Assembly: GCA_013002025.1 (NCBI GenBank)
Contig: JABDKW010000041.1
Coordinates: forward strand, 1 to 44,589
Origin: Gammaproteobacteria bacterium
GTDB lineage: Bacteria > Pseudomonadota > Gammaproteobacteria > Arenicellales > Arenicellaceae
DNA length: 44,589 bases
Reading direction: 5' to 3'
The position numbers were made by a program, and so were the translations under genes. A model generated the notes under the pieces. That model made no database searches, was not told where the DNA came from, and saw nothing but the letters and a program-made list of their open reading frames with translations. Positions 1 to 8,676 of this stretch are shown here, piece by piece. Each line of letters opens with the position of its first letter. Positions within the stretch are counted from its first letter, which is position 1.

Positions 1-1689
1 CGGCGGCACATAGTCTGCACCGGAAGCCATTATCTTAAGCAATTTGCCCGCCACGCCCTGTGGGTTGAATGTCTCGTTGGTAACCACATATATCTCGTTG
101 TCTACATCCTCGCCAAAGCCGGTCACGAAATCACCGGTCCCGCTACCTAAAAATTCCAATATTTCGGCCGCCTCATCTAGGTAAAACAGTCGTTTATTAA
201 ACTCCGCGAACACATATCGGCCCTGCAAAACGGGCACCTGTGAACCACGGTAAACATAGCCACCAATCACAGAGATTCCATCGCCGTGATCATACTCGGC
301 TAATGGTGCTTGCAAACCGGCCTCCAAATCCAGATGTGGTGTTTCAGAGATGTACGCGCCAGAAGAACTGCCCGGATTATAAAAATAGTAATTTCCCTCC
401 TGCCAGTTCCAACCGTAATTGGCGCCACTGACGACCTGGTCGATTTCTTCTATTTCGTTCTGGCCCACATCACCGACGTACAAATCACCGGCGGTGGCGT
501 CAAAAGACATTCGAAACGGATTACGAAACCCGTAGGCAAATATCTCATCAACACCACCGGTTCCAACAAAGGGGTTGTCCGCTGGCACGCCATAGTTCAT
601 GTTCGCCGCATTGTTGCCATCCACATCAATTCGCAGAATCGCCCCCAGAGGGTTACTGTTCTCACGGGCGGTTCCCTTAGCGCCATGACCAGTGCCTTCA
701 TCATTTTTATATCCGCCATCACCAAGTGCGATGTACAGAAAGCCATCCGGTCCAAACACCAGGTCACCACCATTATGATTGAATTGTGGCTGATCGATGA
801 TCATCAGGGTGTTGCGCTTAGTGATAAATGAATTGCAGCTGCTGTCCGACGCCTGATATTCGACAACCATGGAACGGTGGTCTGGGGACACCCCCAGCGG
901 CATTGTAGAGAAATCGACATCATCGTCCTGTTCTGGCCGAGTCGGTTCAGATTGATAGGTGTAAAACAATCCGTTGCTCTGAAATTGTGGATGGAATGCC
1001 AACCCCAATAGGCCCCGTTCATCATAGTCCGGGCTTATCGCTACCAGATCCGCTTGTGTATCGTGGAAGAGCGTTTTTTCTCCCGTGCTCAGATCCACGC
1101 GAAATATCTTGCCGGTTTGCTCCACCACGAACAGGCTGCCATCGATGCCCGGCGCTTGCACCGCGCGTAAGGGCGCATTAAAACCGCCCGCCACTTCATG
1201 CAAATCAATGGTGATCGCGCCGGTTGCAATATCAGGTATCGGCGCGCTTATTTGGGTGGGAAAATCAAGCGCGGTGGTGGTCTCAGAAAAAGACGGCGGG
1301 GGCTGATTAGTTTGTGTGGTGCCGCTCTTAAAATACAATGTATTTACCGCACCCTCTGTCCAGCCCGGCTGAAAATGGTTGGCGATTTCGGTACTCGAGG
1401 TGGCGGACTTTGGGTCGCTATCATGATCAATATCTGCAGCCAGATTAATCGCCTCATCAATATCGCCGTTATTGGCCAACCACACTTCGCGTATTGCCCA
1501 ACCATAGGCATTCCAAGGTTCATTGCCGGTGTCCGCCTGATGACATAATTGGCAGCCGGTGCCGTTTATATCGTCCGCATTTGAGTCTGGATATATTGCC
1601 TGCCAGTTGCCAAGATACGGCAGTCGGGCATCTGCAGAAGAAACCCAAATGACTGAGCAACATAACAGTAGGAGTCGGAACTTCCGCAC
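1..1689 (-). CDS. Secreted CXXCH-containing glucose/sorbosone dehydrogenase-like protein (3' end cut by window edge)
   Basis: An open frame of 563 codons runs off the left edge without a stop. It starts at a GTG (1687-1689) just after an in-frame TAA, with no clear Shine-Dalgarno. The N-terminus (RKFRLLLLCCSVIWVSSADA) is a Sec signal peptide. A single haem c motif, CQLCH, follows at about residue 45, then a D-x-D-x-D-rich calcium-loop-like segment (DIDHDSD). The rest is a six-bladed propeller of the glucose/sorbosone dehydrogenase family, shown by GGDLVFGPDGFLYIALGDGG, YGFRNPFR and GDVGQNEIEEID. Family members are periplasmic, usually PQQ-dependent, sugar or aldose dehydrogenases; a fused haem could pass electrons on. 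The substrate is unknown. It is the last gene of the DUF1800-DUF1501 operon, 32 bp downstream of the DUF1501 gene. Plus-strand open frames over this stretch are antisense shadows. Confidence 0.88.
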   Translation of the reverse strand, partial: MRKFRLLLLCCSVIWVSSADARLPYLGNWQAIYPDSNADDINGTGCQLCHQADTGNEPWNAYGWAIREVWLANNGDIDEAINLAADIDHDSDPKSATSSTEIANHFQPGWTEGAVNTLYFKSGTTQTNQPPPSFSETTTALDFPTQISAPIPDIATGAITIDLHEVAGGFNAPLRAVQAPGIDGSLFVVEQTGKIFRVDLSTGEKTLFHDTQADLVAISPDYDERGLLGLAFHPQFQSNGLFYTYQSEPTRPEQDDDVDFSTMPLGVSPDHRSMVVEYQASDSSCNSFITKRNTLMIIDQPQFNHNGGDLVFGPDGFLYIALGDGGYKNDEGTGHGAKGTARENSNPLGAILRIDVDGNNAANMNYGVPADNPFVGTGGVDEIFAYGFRNPFRMSFDATAGDLYVGDVGQNEIEEIDQVVSGANYGWNWQEGNYYFYNPGSSSGAYISETPHLDLEAGLQAPLAEYDHGDGISVIGGYVYRGSQVPVLQGRYVFAEFNKRLFYLDEAAEILEFLGSGTGDFVTGFGEDVDNEIYVVTNETFNPQGVAGKLLKIMASGADYVPP

Positions 1690-1721
1690 GATTTAAATAG
1701 AAAGAGTTTCGATCTGGTCTA

Positions 1722-3353
1722 TTAAATCATCAAATTATCGAACATACCGGGTATTTCGATAATGGGCGGGTCGTCAGTGTAGCTCGGTGAGGTTCGAGGA
1801 AACACCGAGGTGCCGGAGCCGGGTGCCACCCAGTCGCTGACCTTGGCGAAGATATGGTCGATTTCGGTTTTGGGGTCGATGTCCGGCGTCTGGTTAACCG
1901 GCAGGTCGTATTTGGGGATTTCATCCTGCTGGAACATCTCACCGTAGACACCACCCTGGCAACTCTCGCTGATCACAAACATCAGGTTGCCCTTGCCGTG
2001 GTCGGTACCGGCATCGCCGTTATCGCGAATCTGGCGGCCAAATTCGCCGGCGATGGTGAACACCATCTTGCTGCGATCTGCAGCGGTGAGGCTGGCCCAT
2101 AGCGCGGACAAACCACCATGCCAGGCATTCGGGTTGACCGGACTGGCGCCGTATTGACCTTCGAAAATATCTCGCAGGCCCGATTCAATGCCCCGGTAGG
2201 AGAAGGGGTTGGTTGGGTCAGAGGCCAGTATCGCCGGCACTGGCCGTTGCCCGCTGTGGGTGTCCCAACCGCCGTAATTAAATGACATCACCGACGGGTT
2301 GAGTAAATCGTTGGTCACAATCACATCATAGAGATTGCGCATGTAAACACCCAGCGACGTTCTAAAAAGCACGCGACGCCCGGTGCTGTTTACATTGTTC
2401 GGGTCCGGGTTAATACCGTCGACCGTTGAGTACAGCGCCTGAATCAAGGTCGGCACGGGAATGTCCTGTAAGCGCGCCTGAATCAGGTCACCAAATTCAC
2501 GCACCTTTTGTTCATGATCCAGCGCTTTGAGATAAGCTTGATGAATATTTTCCTGTCGCAACGCGGCATAGTAACTCTTGGCGGCCCGCGCCATTTTGTC
2601 ATCTTGGTTGGTGATCTGATTGGACTCCGGGTTGAAGTCAAACAGGCCCATTTCTCGCGCATTTTCGACACTGATTAAATCCGAATTGTCGATTTTGTCC
2701 GGATCATAGTTTGGCGCGTCGCCCAACGGGCCAAAATTAAAGGAGCTGGGCGAGTTGGTCAGGGAAATTGAGGTGCCGCCCGCCGAACGCGCCAGCCTGC
2801 CACCCCAACCGGATCGATCCTGATTGTTGAGAGTCGAGAGCAGGTTGCCCTGATTGAGCATTAAGCTGGATAAATCATGCGCTCGATTAGTGCCGCCCAC
2901 CGCGTTAAACACCAAGGCCACATGGCCGGCTTTAAACATATCGATCAGCCAGCCGGCCTCGCGCCAGATACCAAAGGTAATGCCACTGTTTAAACCGCTC
3001 TGATCCACCAGGCCACCAGTCCAGTTGGTGCCACCCACGGTGATGGGATAGTAGTCTTCGTTCCAACGCTGCTCTGGGGTCTGGCCGCTGTCCGCCAGAT
3101 TGTGAGAGCGGGTACGATTACTCCAGTAAGCGTCACCGAAACTACCGGGCAAGGAACTGAATTCCGGCACCACCAGATGCCGCAAATCGGGCCCACCATT
3201 CATAAATAGATTGGCCAGCACCCGGTTTTGCAGCGGTGCAGGTTGCGCGCCTACGTTGCGTATGATGCCGGGCAAGGCGCCGCTGCCATACAGGAGGCCG
3301 GAGTAAAATGCGGATTGCAGAAACTGGCGACGACTTAGATTGAGCTTACTCAT
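1722..3353 (-). CDS. DUF1501 family protein, Tat-exported
   Basis: A protein of 543 aa with an N-terminal twin-arginine signal (LSRRQFLQSAF) followed by a hydrophobic stretch, so export in folded form to the periplasm is predicted. DUF1501 hallmarks are present in the C-terminal half: GGWDTHSGQ, and GEFGRQIRDNG followed by GTDHGKGN. DUF1501 proteins belong to the alkaline phosphatase/sulfatase-like fold superfamily, but no reaction is established. I place the start at the ATG at 3353, not the longer 3377 option, because a GGAGGG Shine-Dalgarno lies eight bases before it. This also leaves one base between it and the stop of the DUF1800 gene upstream, implying translational coupling. DUF1800 and DUF1501 genes are commonly paired in bacteria, which supports joint function. 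Confidence 0.9.
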   Translation of the reverse strand: MSKLNLSRRQFLQSAFYSGLLYGSGALPGIIRNVGAQPAPLQNRVLANLFMNGGPDLRHLVVPEFSSLPGSFGDAYWSNRTRSHNLADSGQTPEQRWNEDYYPITVGGTNWTGGLVDQSGLNSGITFGIWREAGWLIDMFKAGHVALVFNAVGGTNRAHDLSSLMLNQGNLLSTLNNQDRSGWGGRLARSAGGTSISLTNSPSSFNFGPLGDAPNYDPDKIDNSDLISVENAREMGLFDFNPESNQITNQDDKMARAAKSYYAALRQENIHQAYLKALDHEQKVREFGDLIQARLQDIPVPTLIQALYSTVDGINPDPNNVNSTGRRVLFRTSLGVYMRNLYDVIVTNDLLNPSVMSFNYGGWDTHSGQRPVPAILASDPTNPFSYRGIESGLRDIFEGQYGASPVNPNAWHGGLSALWASLTAADRSKMVFTIAGEFGRQIRDNGDAGTDHGKGNLMFVISESCQGGVYGEMFQQDEIPKYDLPVNQTPDIDPKTEIDHIFAKVSDWVAPGSGTSVFPRTSPSYTDDPPIIEIPGMFDNLMI

Positions 3354-3354
3354 T

Positions 3355-5850
3355 TTAACGACCCTCCGCGAAAACAAACGGCGTGGTGTATATAAAGCCC
3401 AACGCAGAACTTACTCGTTCGCGCGCGTGTTTGCGCATATTGGCGCCGCCATCTGGCACGTTGCCGCTGCCGAGCCCTTCCGTTGCTTCTAGCGGCAAGG
3501 TCACGCTGCCGAGCTGCGTTAAAATGGATTGTATTTCAGGGTCGTTGGCAATATCTTCGCCGGTTAACACGGCATTCAGCGCGTCCAACTCGTGCGGGAG
3601 GAAACTGCCACCATCATCGGTTCTGCGGCAATAGTCGTTCCAGGTGCCGCCGGTGAGGATGTCAATAATCGGGGCATCGGTGGCGTTCTCCGTGAATTGG
3701 TAATCCGCGATAATGCACATCACATAGTTCAGGTCATGCGCGAAGTCGGCATTATTGTCGTCGGCCGGATCAATTCGCGCGGCGCCCAGCAAGGCATATA
3801 AATGGGCCCGTTCGAGCTCGGTGTAATTATCCATATTGCCAACCACGTGCCGCCACAGCCAGGGGGCCACGTCTTCGACGTAATATTCACCATCGGCGCG
3901 CTGCGGTAACACATCCGGCCATTTTTTCTCCCACGGTTGGCCGCTGTCGCAGTCTGCGCAGACTACAGAATTGCGCAGATGGTGCTCGTCATCGGTCAAC
4001 CTGTTGAAGTTTTTCTCAAACACCCCGGACGAATCCGACGCCTCGAGCGATGTCTGCCCGCCGAACACATTATGCAGCGGCTTAAAGAAATCACCGGCAA
4101 AATCTTCGGTAATGATGCTACCCACAGTTCGGCCAGCACGATTGCCGTTGCCGGTGCCTGCGCCGCCGTAAAATGCTTCCAGATTATCGAGATTATTCTT
4201 GTTGGCCAGATACAACGCCCGCTCATGGGTGGTGAAATATTTAACATGATTGGGGCCATGCAACAAATCTGATATTGCATAGCTTTGAATAAAATGCAGA
4301 AAGTCCTTGTTCTGGCCCAGGTCTGCCCAAGCGGCTCTGATTTGTTGTTTGCGCGCTTCATTCAGGTTGTCATCGGCCAGCACGGAAATAATCATCACCG
4401 GCAGATTCTGCAATGATTCCGGGTGGTGCATAGACAGCGGCATCAGCGCGTCTATTTTCTCGGAGGCATCAGCGCCCGCCACGGGTTGCCCGAAAATAGT
4501 GACTGGCGCTGTGTGATGATCGTCGGTTTGAAAATCCACCACCACGTCAAAACCAAATCCGGAAATAAAATGCACCGGCATATCGGTTAACAATTTTGCC
4601 GTTTCCGGGATCGTAACGTCTTCGTGATCAGGGTCTCCTTCTCCAAAGATTCCATAGAACAGTTGATGAATTTCACGCGCAAAATCGTCATTGCAATTAC
4701 ATTCGCCAGTTGCCTCATTCCAGCGATTATTGCGGTGCCCGTACTGCATGGCCACTGCCGCTGATTTGGCGGCCACGCCAAGCACATGCTGATAGGAGAC
4801 CAGATCATTCTGGTCGGCCGCGGCAATCTCATGGGCACTCATAATGAAGTCATAATAGGCCGCCATCTGTACACGACTCACGGACGCATCCAGGTTGGTC
4901 GCCAAATGGTAATTGGTCTCCCAGAACCCGATTCGTTGTCGGAAAGGATTTAGCCCGCGGACTGTGATCATGCGGTTATAGCCATCATCAAAATTTCCGC
5001 CACCCAGACCTAAAGACTCTCGATTGCCCGCCGCGATCGGCAGGTTTGAAGCCTCATCGGAAATGTAGTTTGCCCAGTCGTAGAGGGTGCCGATTGGGTT
5101 CTGTGGGTCAGCGTGATCAATATAGGTTTCGCCCTCGGCCAGCGGAGACAGTTTCAGGTTCTGTTCTCCAAAGTGCAGCATCTCCAGGATCGCATCCTGC
5201 GGATACATATCAGCCCAGTCCTGAATTTGCTGGTCGCGCGCATGACCGCCAAAGGCGAATATTTTCAGCACTTTGCGCACCGCAGCATTGTCCCATTCGC
5301 CACGCGTTAAACGGCCAAGTGTTAATTGGGTTTGTTCGGTGGAGGCCAGTTCAATACGGTCGAGGGTAAGTGTTACGGCCGGATTGATGACTTGCAAGGT
5401 GATGTAATTTATCTCGCGCTGATCAGGCTCGGAGATCTGATAGCAATTATCTTTGCCCTCAACCGCCAGTGCGGCCACACCGTTAACCTCAACAACAATA
5501 TCGCCTTCCGCCAACGCCTGGTTGGCAACAATATCGAGACAGAATTCCATGCCTTCACTCTGCAAATCAAAAGCTGCGAACCAGGCCTGGCTTTGATCAA
5601 CGGCGTAACTTTGTGCTAACACCCCATCCTCGGGTGCAATATTTACTTTCTCACCCTCGGGCTCAGGAATGGGGGCTAACCGTGAGTCGAGCAGATACAT
5701 GTTGATGATGCTCATCACGGCCGCCATTTGCTGCGGCGTTAGATTGTTATTTTGCGCCTGGGCGGGCACCACAAAGCCGCCAGTAAATATACTGACAGCA
5801 ATGATCGTTTTGCTAAGACCGGGCAGGAAGGCCCGAAAGAACTCTTTCAA
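3355..5850 (-). CDS. DUF1800 family exported protein
   Basis: An 831-aa protein with a Sec signal peptide (hydrophobic segment about residues 15-30, cleavage near VPAQAQ). The family block is visible in the middle (DDFAREIHQLFYGIFGEGD, then DVTIPETAKLLTD), matching the DUF1800 pattern of an Asn/Asp-aromatic-Ala-Arg-Glu helix followed by an aromatic or His ligand region. The protein is long for the family and carries paired cysteines (CNC in the middle; CADCDSG near residue 620) that could form disulphides in the periplasm. Its function is unknown; DUF1800 proteins are secreted and nearly always paired with DUF1501. The start codon is TTG (5848-5850), preceded by GGGAG at a six-base spacing. 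It is the first gene of the operon and lies just downstream of a 22-bp perfect palindrome. Confidence 0.88.
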   Translation of the reverse strand: MKEFFRAFLPGLSKTIIAVSIFTGGFVVPAQAQNNNLTPQQMAAVMSIINMYLLDSRLAPIPEPEGEKVNIAPEDGVLAQSYAVDQSQAWFAAFDLQSEGMEFCLDIVANQALAEGDIVVEVNGVAALAVEGKDNCYQISEPDQREINYITLQVINPAVTLTLDRIELASTEQTQLTLGRLTRGEWDNAAVRKVLKIFAFGGHARDQQIQDWADMYPQDAILEMLHFGEQNLKLSPLAEGETYIDHADPQNPIGTLYDWANYISDEASNLPIAAGNRESLGLGGGNFDDGYNRMITVRGLNPFRQRIGFWETNYHLATNLDASVSRVQMAAYYDFIMSAHEIAAADQNDLVSYQHVLGVAAKSAAVAMQYGHRNNRWNEATGECNCNDDFAREIHQLFYGIFGEGDPDHEDVTIPETAKLLTDMPVHFISGFGFDVVVDFQTDDHHTAPVTIFGQPVAGADASEKIDALMPLSMHHPESLQNLPVMIISVLADDNLNEARKQQIRAAWADLGQNKDFLHFIQSYAISDLLHGPNHVKYFTTHERALYLANKNNLDNLEAFYGGAGTGNGNRAGRTVGSIITEDFAGDFFKPLHNVFGGQTSLEASDSSGVFEKNFNRLTDDEHHLRNSVVCADCDSGQPWEKKWPDVLPQRADGEYYVEDVAPWLWRHVVGNMDNYTELERAHLYALLGAARIDPADDNNADFAHDLNYVMCIIADYQFTENATDAPIIDILTGGTWNDYCRRTDDGGSFLPHELDALNAVLTGEDIANDPEIQSILTQLGSVTLPLEATEGLGSGNVPDGGANMRKHARERVSSALGFIYTTPFVFAEGR

Positions 5851-5883
5851 TTGAAGCTCCCAATCAGTGTTAAGTGACCTGAT

Positions 5884-5905
5884 GACAAGCCTATACAGGC
5901 TTGTC
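5884..5905 (-). promoter_or_regulatory. Perfect 22-bp palindrome in the leader of the DUF1800 operon
   Basis: Nine-base arms GACAAGCCT and AGGCTTGTC flank the 4-base spacer ATAC, ending about 34 bp upstream of the TTG start of the DUF1800 gene. There is no T-tract on either strand, so it is not an intrinsic terminator. It could be an operator for a dimeric regulator or an mRNA leader hairpin. The rest of the 203-bp intergenic region is AT-rich around 5960-6012 and probably holds the promoter, but I cannot pick out convincing -35/-10 boxes. Confidence 0.5.
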
Positions 5906-6013
5906 TCGGAACCCCTACCGGATCAAGCGCCCAAACTCGAAACCCCCGGAAAGTCAGAAATTTAGTCTAGAACAAGCGAAAATTAATTGCGAATTAAATT
6001 GAAAACGCGCAAA

Positions 6014-6052
6014 TTGTCACTGTCTGAATAGTCAGACAGGTCGGGCTGACAA
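6014..6052 (-). terminator. Nested inverted repeat after pepN, possible transcription terminator
   Basis: Inner arms CTGTCTGA/TCAGACAG (6020-6027 and 6032-6039) with a 4-base loop sit inside outer arms TTGTCA/TGACAA (6014-6019 and 6047-6052). The structure begins directly after the pepN stop. Downstream on the minus strand the sequence is only moderately T-rich, so it is at best a weak intrinsic terminator. It could also act in mRNA stability or protein binding. Confidence 0.45.
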
Positions 6053-6053
6053 T

Positions 6054-8660
6054 CTAGGCCAAGGCCTTTGATACAATTTCTTTAATGTCTTTACTGAGCG
6101 CTGCTGCGTCGTTGATACGCTGCAGTTGTTGTTTCATCAATGACGAATTTGGCTCGGCGTGATCGCGCCAACTATTAAATGCCCCAGCTAAACGCGCTGC
6201 GATTTGTGGGTTAATTGCGTTTAACTCAATGATTTTGTCAGCCAGGAACGCGTAACCCGATCCATCTACGTTGTGAAAACTCGGCATGTTTGCGGTGTAG
6301 GCGCCAATCAGTGAGCGAACTTTATTCGGATTGTTGATGGAAAATGCCGCGTGTTTCAGTAAAGCCTGAACGTTTTGCAGGGTGGCCTCATCCGGTACCG
6401 TGGCCTGCAGCGCAAACCATTTATCCAGCACCAGCGCCTGGTTCTGGTAGCGCGCATAAAATCTGTCTACCAGCTCGGCTTTGGCGGGATAATCGGAATG
6501 CATCAATGCCGCAAACGCAGCGAGGCGGTCCGTCATATTGGTCGCTTGCTCATATTGAGTCTCTGCTAATTGGTACCCGGCATCGGTTTCGCGCGCGACT
6601 AAATAACTTAGCGCACGGTTTTTCAACGCGCGCTGGGCCATGGCTTCACTGCTGAGGGAAAAAGCTGCGGCACCCTGATTGGCATCAAATAATTGCTGCA
6701 TTTCACCTTGCAGGTCCTGCGCCATTCTAGCCTGTAGTTGTCGCCGAACCTGATAAGCCGCGCGCGCCTTAATTGGTCGACCTTGATCAGCGATATAGCT
6801 GGCCGAAGGCAGGGTTAACATTTCGGCGAGGATTGCCCGGTCGGGCGGAGCGCTGGCGATCAAGCCACGTAAAGCGGTGATAATATTTTCGTACAGACCC
6901 TCATCAATCGAACCACCCTCGATGGCGGGTAAGATTAAATTGAGCGATAACCTTTGCATCGCTTCCCAGCGAGCGAAGCCGTCGTCATCGTATTCCACCA
7001 GGTGGGCAAGATCGGCATCGCTTTGATCAAAAGCCAGCTTCACGGGCGCGCAGAATCCGCGCAACATGGACACGACCGGCGGCTGCGACCAGCCTTTAAA
7101 CTCGACTGTTTGTTTTGCCTGATCCAACACCAGCGTTTGCGCGTTATGCACCTTGCCCTGCTGGTCCAACAGAGCAAAAGACAATGGAATATAAAACGGT
7201 TGTTTGTCGGTCTGGCCGGGGGTGGCGGGGCAGGATTGGGAAAATTCCAGCGTGAACACACCACTGCCAGCATCATGTTGCTGAACCACCGATACCTGCG
7301 GCGTGCCGGCCTGGGTATACCAGCGACGAAACTGCCCCAGATCAATATGGTTGGCCTGCTCCATGCATTGCACGAAATCTTCGGTGGTCACCGCTTGTCC
7401 ATCGAACCGATCGAAATACAAATCGGTGGCTTTGCGAAAGCCTTCTGCGCCGACCAGTGCATGCATCATGCGGATCACTTCAGCGCCTTTTTCGTAGATG
7501 GTGACGGTGTAGAAGTTATTAATTTCCTGATACGAATCGGGTCGGACCGGATGCGCCATCGGGCCCGCGTCTTCCTTGAACTGGTAAGTGCGCAACATCT
7601 GCACATCGCGAATTCGCTTAACGGCGCGCGAGCCCATATCGGCGCTAAACTCCTGGTCACGAAACACTGTAAAGCCTTCTTTTAAACTCAACTGAAACCA
7701 GTCGCGACAGGTAACCCGGTTGCCTGACCAGTTGTGGAAGTACTCATGGCCGACCACGCTTTCAATGCCTTCAAAATCGTCGTCGGTGGCGGTGTCCTGA
7801 TCAGCCAGCACATACTTGGAGTTGAAAATATTGAGGCCCTTGTTTTCCATGGCGCCCATATTAAAATCGTCCACCGCCACAATATTGAAAATATCCAGGT
7901 CGTACTCGCGGCCATAGACCTCCTGGTCCCACTGCATGGCGGCTTTGAGCGAGCGCATGGCGTGGTCACATTTATCGATATTGTGTGCCTGGGTATAAAT
8001 ATTAAGATCGACATGTTTGCCGGAAGCCGTCACAAAGGTGTCGGAGACAAACTGCAAATCGCCCGCCACCAGGGCAAACAGATAACTCGGCTTGGGGTGC
8101 GGATCATGCCAGCGCTGCCAATGGGTGCCGTCATCGTTGTGGCCCTGCGCTACCGGGTTGCCATTGGACAGCAATACCGGGCAGCTGTTCTGGTCGGCGG
8201 TAATGGTTACCTCATATTCTGAGAGCACATCTGGCCGATCGGGAAAATACGTAATGCGGCGAAAGCCCTCGGCTTCGCACTGAGTGCAGAAATTGCCGCT
8301 GGACTGGTACAAACCGGATAGCTCGGTGTTGAGGTGCGGCTGTAAGCGCGTGATGACTTGCAGTTCAAACTGGTCGGGCACCTGTGCAATGACTAACTCA
8401 GAATCATTGACCTCGTAATCTTCCTCTCCTAGCCGCCGTTGATCGAGCGCCACGCTGAGCAATTGCATTTTCTCACCGTCCAGCCGCAGCGCGTCTTGAT
8501 GCTCACCGTTGCGTACTACACTGAGTGTCGCCGTGACCTCGGTGTGTTCAGCGCCTAACACAAAATCCAGAGCCACCTTATTTATCACAAAGGCGGGCGG
8601 CTGATAGTCGCGCAGATAGACGGTGTTATCCACCGCGGGGGATAGATCGTTTTCCAACAT
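6054..8660 (-). CDS. pepN: Aminopeptidase N
   Basis: An M1-family zinc aminopeptidase of 868 aa, the usual length for gammaproteobacterial PepN. It removes N-terminal residues from peptides in the cytoplasm. The exopeptidase motif GAMEN is at residues 269-273, and the zinc site HEYFH at 305-309 is followed by the third ligand Glu328 (LKEGF), giving the canonical HEXXH-x18-E arrangement. There is no signal peptide. The ATG at 8660 is preceded by GAAGGAG at a five-base spacing, a strong ribosome site. The gene is 16 bp downstream of rnm on the same strand, so the two are probably co-transcribed. All motifs are intact, so I expect a functional enzyme. Confidence 0.97.
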   Translation of the reverse strand: MLENDLSPAVDNTVYLRDYQPPAFVINKVALDFVLGAEHTEVTATLSVVRNGEHQDALRLDGEKMQLLSVALDQRRLGEEDYEVNDSELVIAQVPDQFELQVITRLQPHLNTELSGLYQSSGNFCTQCEAEGFRRITYFPDRPDVLSEYEVTITADQNSCPVLLSNGNPVAQGHNDDGTHWQRWHDPHPKPSYLFALVAGDLQFVSDTFVTASGKHVDLNIYTQAHNIDKCDHAMRSLKAAMQWDQEVYGREYDLDIFNIVAVDDFNMGAMENKGLNIFNSKYVLADQDTATDDDFEGIESVVGHEYFHNWSGNRVTCRDWFQLSLKEGFTVFRDQEFSADMGSRAVKRIRDVQMLRTYQFKEDAGPMAHPVRPDSYQEINNFYTVTIYEKGAEVIRMMHALVGAEGFRKATDLYFDRFDGQAVTTEDFVQCMEQANHIDLGQFRRWYTQAGTPQVSVVQQHDAGSGVFTLEFSQSCPATPGQTDKQPFYIPLSFALLDQQGKVHNAQTLVLDQAKQTVEFKGWSQPPVVSMLRGFCAPVKLAFDQSDADLAHLVEYDDDGFARWEAMQRLSLNLILPAIEGGSIDEGLYENIITALRGLIASAPPDRAILAEMLTLPSASYIADQGRPIKARAAYQVRRQLQARMAQDLQGEMQQLFDANQGAAAFSLSSEAMAQRALKNRALSYLVARETDAGYQLAETQYEQATNMTDRLAAFAALMHSDYPAKAELVDRFYARYQNQALVLDKWFALQATVPDEATLQNVQALLKHAAFSINNPNKVRSLIGAYTANMPSFHNVDGSGYAFLADKIIELNAINPQIAARLAGAFNSWRDHAEPNSSLMKQQLQRINDAAALSKDIKEIVSKALA

Positions 8661-8676
8661 GCTTACTCCTTCAGGA

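Noticed and set aside
240-1548. Several plus-strand open frames of 60-173 aa
   Set aside because: They lie antisense to the glucose/sorbosone dehydrogenase-like gene, whose minus-strand frame has clear family motifs; the plus frames have none.
6954-7685. 243-aa plus-strand open frame
   Set aside because: Antisense to the pepN coding region, including its catalytic domain; no recognisable domain.
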